A stretch of 64,000 nt of DNA from Spirodela intermedia (Eukaryota > Streptophyta > Magnoliopsida > Alismatales > Araceae). Positions 58,621-64,000 of this stretch are shown piece by piece. The translations under genes and the position numbers were made by a program. The first letter of the stretch is position 1. Each line of letters opens with the position of its first letter. The notes under the pieces were generated by a model, which worked only from the letters and a program-made list of their open reading frames with translations, did not search any database and was not told the DNA's origin. The stretch lies in NCBI GenBank assembly GCA_902729315.2, contig LR746266.1, positions 2,080,759-2,144,758 of the forward strand, given 5' to 3'.

Positions 58621-59242
58621 GATCCTCGAGTGGCCACGTAACCCATTTTGGAAGACAATTCAGAAATATTTCTTTGAGTGCTTGGGACCTAAGGAGAAGC
58701 TTGCAAGTAATGGATGATTACGTGATTCATGCCGAGGGTCCCACCCCCTCCTCGGGGCGTTGACATCCAGTGTGGTCCAGGTTTATCACCCTCCCCTTCC
58801 CTTTCCCCGGCCCTTCGACGGTCCGAAAGGGACACGCTTTCTAGGTTCCCGAATTCATGTCTTCTCAAGTGTATTGCTGAAACTCGGGCTGAACGAACAA
58901 AAATAAACTGTTGAAAGGCATTCGATAAAAGAAACGAAGGCACGCCCAAGGTACGTAGGATATTCGGACGGCATTTTTGAGTCAACGCGTGGCAACTTTT
59001 ATTACGGGGCGGCAACGTTGCCAACTTGCTGCACAGCAAAGTCAACAGGACAACGAGGGTCACCAATCATGCCTTTTCGGTTCGGTCTAATGGTAGTCGA
59101 GACGTGTGAGCCTTGTTCTGATGTCAACTTCTTGGGGTCTTGATGTCAACCAGTTAACCAGTTGTAGGCCGTTCCCTGTTTCTCCTTCTCTCTCTCTTCC
59201 TCTGTTTAAAGAAGAGGAGCGGGGTTTACGACCACTTCTTAG
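58621..59242. other. intergenic DNA, no gene seen
   Basis: Open frames on both strands (for example 58689-59066 on minus) lack any family signature. The stretch CAGAAATATTTCTTTGA at about 58661 recurs near 59392. Confidence 0.4.
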
Positions 59243-59254
59243 TTGTGCACATTT

Positions 59255-59335
59255 AGAGCGCATCATCTAGAGGAGGCGGATGAGCTGTTCGACATGGTGT
59301 TAAGGAAAGATATCCAACCATCTAGTAGGGTTTTG
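59255..59335 (+). pseudogene. possible PPR repeat scrap
   Basis: The plus strand reads HHLEEADELFDMVLRKDIQP, which fits the second half of a pentatricopeptide repeat (pattern ..LEEA.ELFDEM..RGI.P). It then runs into hydrophobic residues that do not fit. No further repeats on either side. It may be a chance match or a fragment of an organelle-targeted PPR gene. Confidence 0.3.
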
Positions 59336-59633
59336 TTTTCGTTTCTTCTTGTACTTATCGTAGCATCTCTTTTGCTCTCCCCGTCGATGCAGAAATATTT
59401 CTTTGAATCACGTAAACCCCGGTACGTACATCTTATTCCCTGCTCTTCTATTTATTTTTCTATGGGTTCTTTTGGCACGTTTACACTTGGAGCAGAAGGC
59501 ATTGAGCGATTATACTTCTGTTGTAGGTCCTTTCACTCACCTCCTGCACAACAGTGCAGAACCCATATACCACCCCAAAAGACGGCATGAAACCCTAGGG
59601 GGCACTGGGATAACAAAGGATGCCTCCATGTGA

Positions 59634-60440
59634 GGATACAAATTTAAACGGTCAGATGTTATGGATACAAATTTACAAGATCAGACATTTACGTTAAGGT
59701 TTCTTTCATGGCTTGGAGAGACGTGGTGGGTAAGTTTGATAAAGAAAATCTTGTCCCCCTGAGTTTCACAATTCTATTTAGCACCTTTTGTTAGAGAATG
59801 CAACCAGATTTAGGACTTCATGATTTTAATGATTTGAAGAATGTATAGTATGTTGTAATAAGGCAGCACGAATCTAATGTGATATAAAGAGGATAAAGCT
59901 ACATCATGACCACTAAACAAGAAGAAAAGAGAATATCTAATATCAAGGAGGATAGAGTACAAAAGTGTATAGAGTTAATGAAGTATTTGTACCAGCCATC
60001 AAATGGGAGAAGAGGAAAAGTCAAAATCTTGTTTCTAGCTGTTGGAGAGAAAGGGGTTTCCTATGCCTCTGCTTTTTGTCTCTCTCACTCTCTCTCTTTT
60101 TGAGCCCTCTTTTAATATCTATATTACAAAGGGGGCTGGAGTGGTTTCGTACTTGAAGTTAGTCCTCAAGAAAGGCATAATGAGGGGATGAGGTTCAGAT
60201 GTACCTCTCCTAAAAGAAGGGTTGACTGAGTCACTCTTATAAATCTCTACCTTGATTTGGTTCGCATGAACTTCTTCAAAGTTTCATGTTGAAAAATCCA
60301 TAAGCTCCTCATAGCTGCAACGTAAAAGAAAAGCTGAAAATCTTTTCTAAATAGGAGATTAATTTTTAGTGTTGTGAACTTAGATCAAGTTTGAACAATG
60401 TTGAAACTTTGAAGGTGACAATAAATTCTTTATCTTTTAG
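59634..60440. other. intergenic DNA with a 29-bp duplication
   Basis: GATACAAATTTAAACGGTCAG at 59635 recurs as GATACAAATTTACAAGATCAG at 59664. A short CT run lies at about 60075-60100. Nothing else recognised before the copia relict. Confidence 0.5.
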
Positions 60441-60479
60441 GAACTGTAGTGATAATGAATTTAAAAACTTAAAATGAGC

Positions 60480-61260
60480 AACAACAAGTGTATTAATATG
60501 GGCTTGGCATCCCATATGCTAAGGTGCTTAAGTACTTTTTCAATGTACTTAGCTTAAGTCAAATATAATTTGCTCTGACCTTGATTTCTTTGGATCTCTA
60601 GTTTGAAAATCTTCTTAGTTGTTCTCAAATCTTTCATCTCAAATTCACTATTAAGTATAACTTTTAACCTATTAATTTCAGACATATCTTTTGCTGTAAT
60701 TAACACATTGTCAACATAAAGTAGAAAATAAATAAAAAAATAATTTGAAAACTTTTTGAAATAAACATAATTGTCAAATTTATTCTGAAAGAATTCATGT
60801 TATGTCATAAATATATCAAATCTCTTATATCACTGTTATGGATATTGCTTAAGATTGTCTAGAGATTTGTTCAGCAAACAAATATGATTTTCTTTTATTT
60901 CAACAAAAATGTCTTCAAGTTGTTACATGTAAATTTTTGCTTCAAGATTACACTGTAGAAAAGTTGTTTTGACATTTATTTGTTCTAAATCTAATTATGT
61001 GATGCAACTAGAGATAATAGGACACATTTTGAGCTATGTTTAACAACAAATGGAAAAATATCATTATAATCTAATTACCTTCCACTTTATTATGACCTCT
61101 AGCAACTAACTATGTCTTGTATCTAGTATCATCAACATGTGGAGTGCCTCTTTAATGATCCATTTGCAGCCAACTTTCTATCCTTTGGTAAACTCTTCTG
61201 ACTCCCAAGTCTGATTGATATGTAAAGATTCAATTTCTTCTTCAAGAGCAGCTAGTCACT
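60480..61260 (-). pseudogene. copia reverse transcriptase remnant
   Basis: Readable on minus: DYNDIFPFVVKHSSKCVLLS (pattern DYNEIFSPVVKHSSIR.LL), then FFIYFLLYVDNVLITAKDMS, where the second Asp of the YVDD box is Asn, then INRLKVILNSEFEMKDLRTT and KLEIQRNQGQSKLYLT and YIEKVLKHLSIWDAKP. Many stops; the middle of the domain is shortened. Confidence 0.8.
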
Positions 61261-61539
61261 AGTCTATATCCTCACGAGATAGTATCTAAATTGGAAGGCT
61301 TGTTAGAGTCTAGAGTCTCCTCTACAATGGTCAATGGATAAGCAACTATATTACAATAGTGGTCTAATATCTCTCCTTGATTGGTCTTGGATGAGAGTAA
61401 TTCTGAGTTTGTGGAGAACTCTCCATGAGATGCATGTCAAGCACTATAGTTTGCTTTTGTTAGGAATACATCTTCTGTGAACCTAAAATTTCTAACTCTA
61501 TCTATTCTGAAATACCACTATAAAAATCGATATCTTTTA

Positions 61540-62322
61540 GGAAAACCATCTCTTGTCTAGAATGTAAAAATACAGTCTCATCAAAGGTAACATTTCTCTC
61601 AATTAAAGCTTAGGAGATTTAGGATAAGGAAGCCATAACTCATATCCCTTGACTCTACCCTTGGTTCTAACCTGTCATCATTAACATGGATGTAAGTTGG
61701 GCAACCAAAAGCTCTTAAATTTTAACAATCGGGAGGATTACCTAACAAAAATTCTTTGAGTATTTTTAAGTTGATGGTAGATGCAAGAGATTAGTTCACA
61801 AGATGACATATTGTCGACATTGCTTCTGCCCAAATGTCTTGACTAAGACTTGTATTTGAAAGCATATAACATACTTTTTCTAGTAGAGTTCTATTTATCT
61901 TTTTTGTAACTTTATTTTTCTACAAAGTATAATAGATTATCTTGTGCCTAATTTTCTTCCCTATCTGATTTTCAAGTAAAACCTTCAATTACTTTAAATA
62001 CATAAATGCTTCACTTTCATGCTTAAGTATGAACACAACTTTTTGAGAAAAAATATCAGTAAATAATAAAAAGTAAGAGGATATTCTTCTAAAGGAACAT
62101 GAGAAAGACTCTAAAGATCTAAGTAGCTATAATTACAAGTACCTTGGTCTTGTGAATTCCTATTTGGAATCCAACTTTCTTATGCTTTCCTAAGATGTAA
62201 TGTTCACAAAACTTGACCTTATGATCACTTTGTCTACAAATCAAACCGCTCTTGCTCAATACATCAATTTCATTCTTGTTCAAATGTCCTAATGTTATAT
62301 GCCATAGACAATTTAGTACCAT
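61540..62322 (-). pseudogene. copia GAG-pre-integrase and integrase remnant
   Basis: 62322-62119 encodes CLWHITLGHLNKNEIDVLSK and KVKFCEHYILGKHKKVGF, the GAG-pre-integrase pattern LWH.RLGH..E.G...L and FCEHC..GK. Further along, pieces of the integrase C-terminal side are readable: TLLEKVCYMLSNTSLSQDIW, NLRAFGCPTYIHVNDD and KSPKL, the usual AFGCPAYVHV segment. The catalytic core between them is not recognisable. Confidence 0.75.
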
Positions 62323-62879
62323 CTTCTTTTTTCCTAGTGGTAGATGCCACTATGGCTGAATTAGAAACCATGGTGCCTAATCAAATGTAAATGGTACAAC
62401 ACCTTTTTCCCTTCATCATAATTTGGGCTCCTTTATTGAGTTTCATGACCCTATCTTTAGCTGAATACCTATAGCCATTAGCATCAAAACTGTCTAAATA
62501 AGATATTTTTTCTTAAATTTAGAACATAGCAACATCAAACGATGTTCTTATGTTGCCATCAAACATTTTGATGTAGAATGAACAAATACCAATTATCTTA
62601 TATGGGTGAAATTCTTCATTAAGACCACACCACTATTGATTTTCTCATATGTGGAGAAATACTCCTTTGGAGTCATATGGTATGAGGAATATGTATCTAA
62701 AGTCTAATCGTCTTTGGATTTGATACCATGAACCAAGAGAATGAAATCATGACTCTCATCTTTGGTAACACTAGTTTGTGCTGAACTTTCAACATGAGTA
62801 GACTCCTTTAAATCTTTGTTTTGATGCATTCTTTTGAGTTTATAACAATCACCCTTCAATGTTCCTTCTCAACAATAAT

Positions 62880-63541
62880 TACAGAATTTATTTTTGATTT
62901 TTGATTTAGATCTAGTGTTTTTCTCCTAGGGTAGACCTCTAGTAATAAATTCCTTAGATTGATGTCCTTGTAAAATAATACTCATATCTATATCAATCTC
63001 ATCTTTTGAAAATAAAAAAGATTTAACAGCTTCAAAGATATCGTATCATTGTCATATAACAATTTTTCACAAAAGTGTTTATATGACAATGGTAAAGAAC
63101 AAAATAAAAACATACTCCAATCTTCTTCTTTTACTCTTTGAGTAATATTTTATAAATCCAATAAGATGAAATTGAATTCATCAAGATGAGATTTGATTGA
63201 TGTACTTTCTGCATCCTAAATATCAATAGATATTGATTTAAAAATAATTTGTTCATGAGTGATAGAGTCAGATATAATGACTCTTGTTTTAACCATAATG
63301 CAGCCATTGAAGTTTCCTAATTGATTTCTCACAAAACCACATTGGACAAGCTAAGTTGAATCACAATTAAGGCCATCTTGTCTAATTTCTATTTTGTCCA
63401 TAGACATAGTACATAACATTTTCTACTTCCCAAGTAATACCTTATGCAACCCCTAGTGGGTAAAGAGAGCATTATCTTCACCTTCCCTACTCAAAAGTTG
63501 ATAATTTGGTTGAACTTCTCAATATCAAACTTAGTAGACAT
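62880..63541 (-). pseudogene. copia gag remnant
   Basis: Starts MSTKFDIEKFNQIINF then stop. Later pieces follow the copia gag (UBN2-type) pattern: ALIVIQLSLSNVVL, AALWLKQESLYLTLSLMNKL and SMFLFCSLPLSYKHF. An EKEH-type tail near 62880 may be what remains of the zinc knuckle. Confidence 0.65.
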
Positions 63542-63600
63542 CTTGTGTTTCTTTTAGATGCTGAATATGAAAGCCTAACATTGGTTGGAAGTCTAACAAT

Positions 63601-63612
63601 ACTCTGATACTA
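63601..63612 (-). other. copia primer binding site, decayed
   Basis: Minus strand TAGTATCAGAGT, two mismatches from TGGTATCAGAGC, the complement of the plant initiator tRNA-Met 3' end. It lies about 60 bp upstream of the gag ATG, the usual place. Confidence 0.65.
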
Positions 63613-64000
63613 GTTTAACCTAATTCAACGTGGCACTCATGAAATTGAATTCGTTCTGAGGGTCGAAAATATAAAAAATACAAGAAATGATTTTTGTAAA
63701 ATATAAAATCCTATTTTAAACACTTTATAAAATTTCAAAAAACTTATAGAAGATAAGAAACTAACTATGCTAAGTTTTCTCAAAATATCTTGGCCTAATT
63801 CTATGTGGCACTCGTGAAATCAGATTTGATCCAAGGAAAGGTCAAACTAAGAAACCCAAAAAATAATTTTCAATGATGTACATGATAATCTTGTCACCAA
63901 ATCACCAAAACATGATTGTTTGAAGAGATAAAATATTCATTAGATTCTTAAGAAACTAAGGTATCTAGAAAAATTATAAACCTAAAACAAACTACACGAG
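63613..64000 (-). repeat. copia 5' LTR region with internal duplication
   Basis: CCTAATTCAACGTGGCACTC at 63619 recurs as CCTAATTCTATGTGGCACTC at 63794, each followed by similar AT-rich sequence, so a unit of about 175 bp is duplicated. The LTR end is outside the window. Confidence 0.5.

Larger units (their letters stand above)
60441..64000 (-). mobile_element. decayed Ty1/copia retrotransposon
   Basis: Minus-strand order from right to left: part of the 5' LTR (63613 onward, running off the window), primer site, gag, GAG-pre-integrase, integrase and RT. The order integrase before RT is diagnostic for copia. All reading frames are full of stops and there are gaps between domains. The RT C-terminal part ends near 60450, and I see no RNase H or 3' LTR to the left, so the element is truncated there. 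Confidence 0.8.

Overview
The window is nuclear DNA of a flowering plant. The evidence is split genes with GT/AG introns, plant-only protein families (an ER-body membrane protein-like gene and a DUF1336/EDR2-C gene), and dense nests of plant LTR retrotransposons (Athila-type with a tRNA-Asp primer site, another Ty3/gypsy lineage, and Ty1/copia). GC-rich terminal exons and promoters beside AT-rich introns would suit a monocot, but that is a guess and I do not name a species.

Layout. (1) 1-42.9 kb is repeat-derived. An old plus-strand Ty3/gypsy element seems to be the base layer: possible LTR remnant near 12.64-12.96 kb, gag zinc-knuckle remnant near 24.4 kb, reverse transcriptase (RT) at 34.6-37.2 kb, RNase H and integrase at 41.05-42.64 kb, and 3' LTR remnant at 42.64-42.92 kb. 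Two younger LTR families cut it up. 'LTR1' (about 1.64 kb, Athila-type) is present ten times: two near-identical non-autonomous elements in opposite orientation (A, minus, 4355-11479, with target duplication CTACA; B, plus, 24922-32166), a pol-bearing but broken element C (minus, 13753-20003), an extra LTR joined to B through a 52-bp internal remnant, two solo LTRs with target duplications, and two fragments. 'LTR2' (about 2.2 kb, with a long CT-rich tract) is present three times, two of them hit by LTR1 elements. (2) 42.9-58.6 kb is the gene-bearing part: a six-exon gene on plus (43671-56448) encoding a MEB1/MEB2-like member of the VIT1/CCC1 transporter group, with a gypsy 5' fragment in its second intron, and a tail-to-tail single-exon DUF1336 gene on minus (57113-58090). 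(3) 58.6-60.4 kb is sparse intergenic DNA with one possible PPR gene scrap. (4) 60.4-64.0 kb is a heavily decayed Ty1/copia element on minus.

How the parts relate. A and B keep LTRs, primer site and polypurine tract but have lost protease, RT and integrase. In their place is an acidic open reading frame I do not recognise (397 codons open in A, broken in B). A and B share the same gag-killing mutations, so the family probably spread after its gag died, using proteins from C-like relatives. The two host genes have no evident functional link to each other. Coordinates of decayed elements are approximate where no target duplication fixes the edge. No alignment or database search was run; family calls rest on motifs read by eye.
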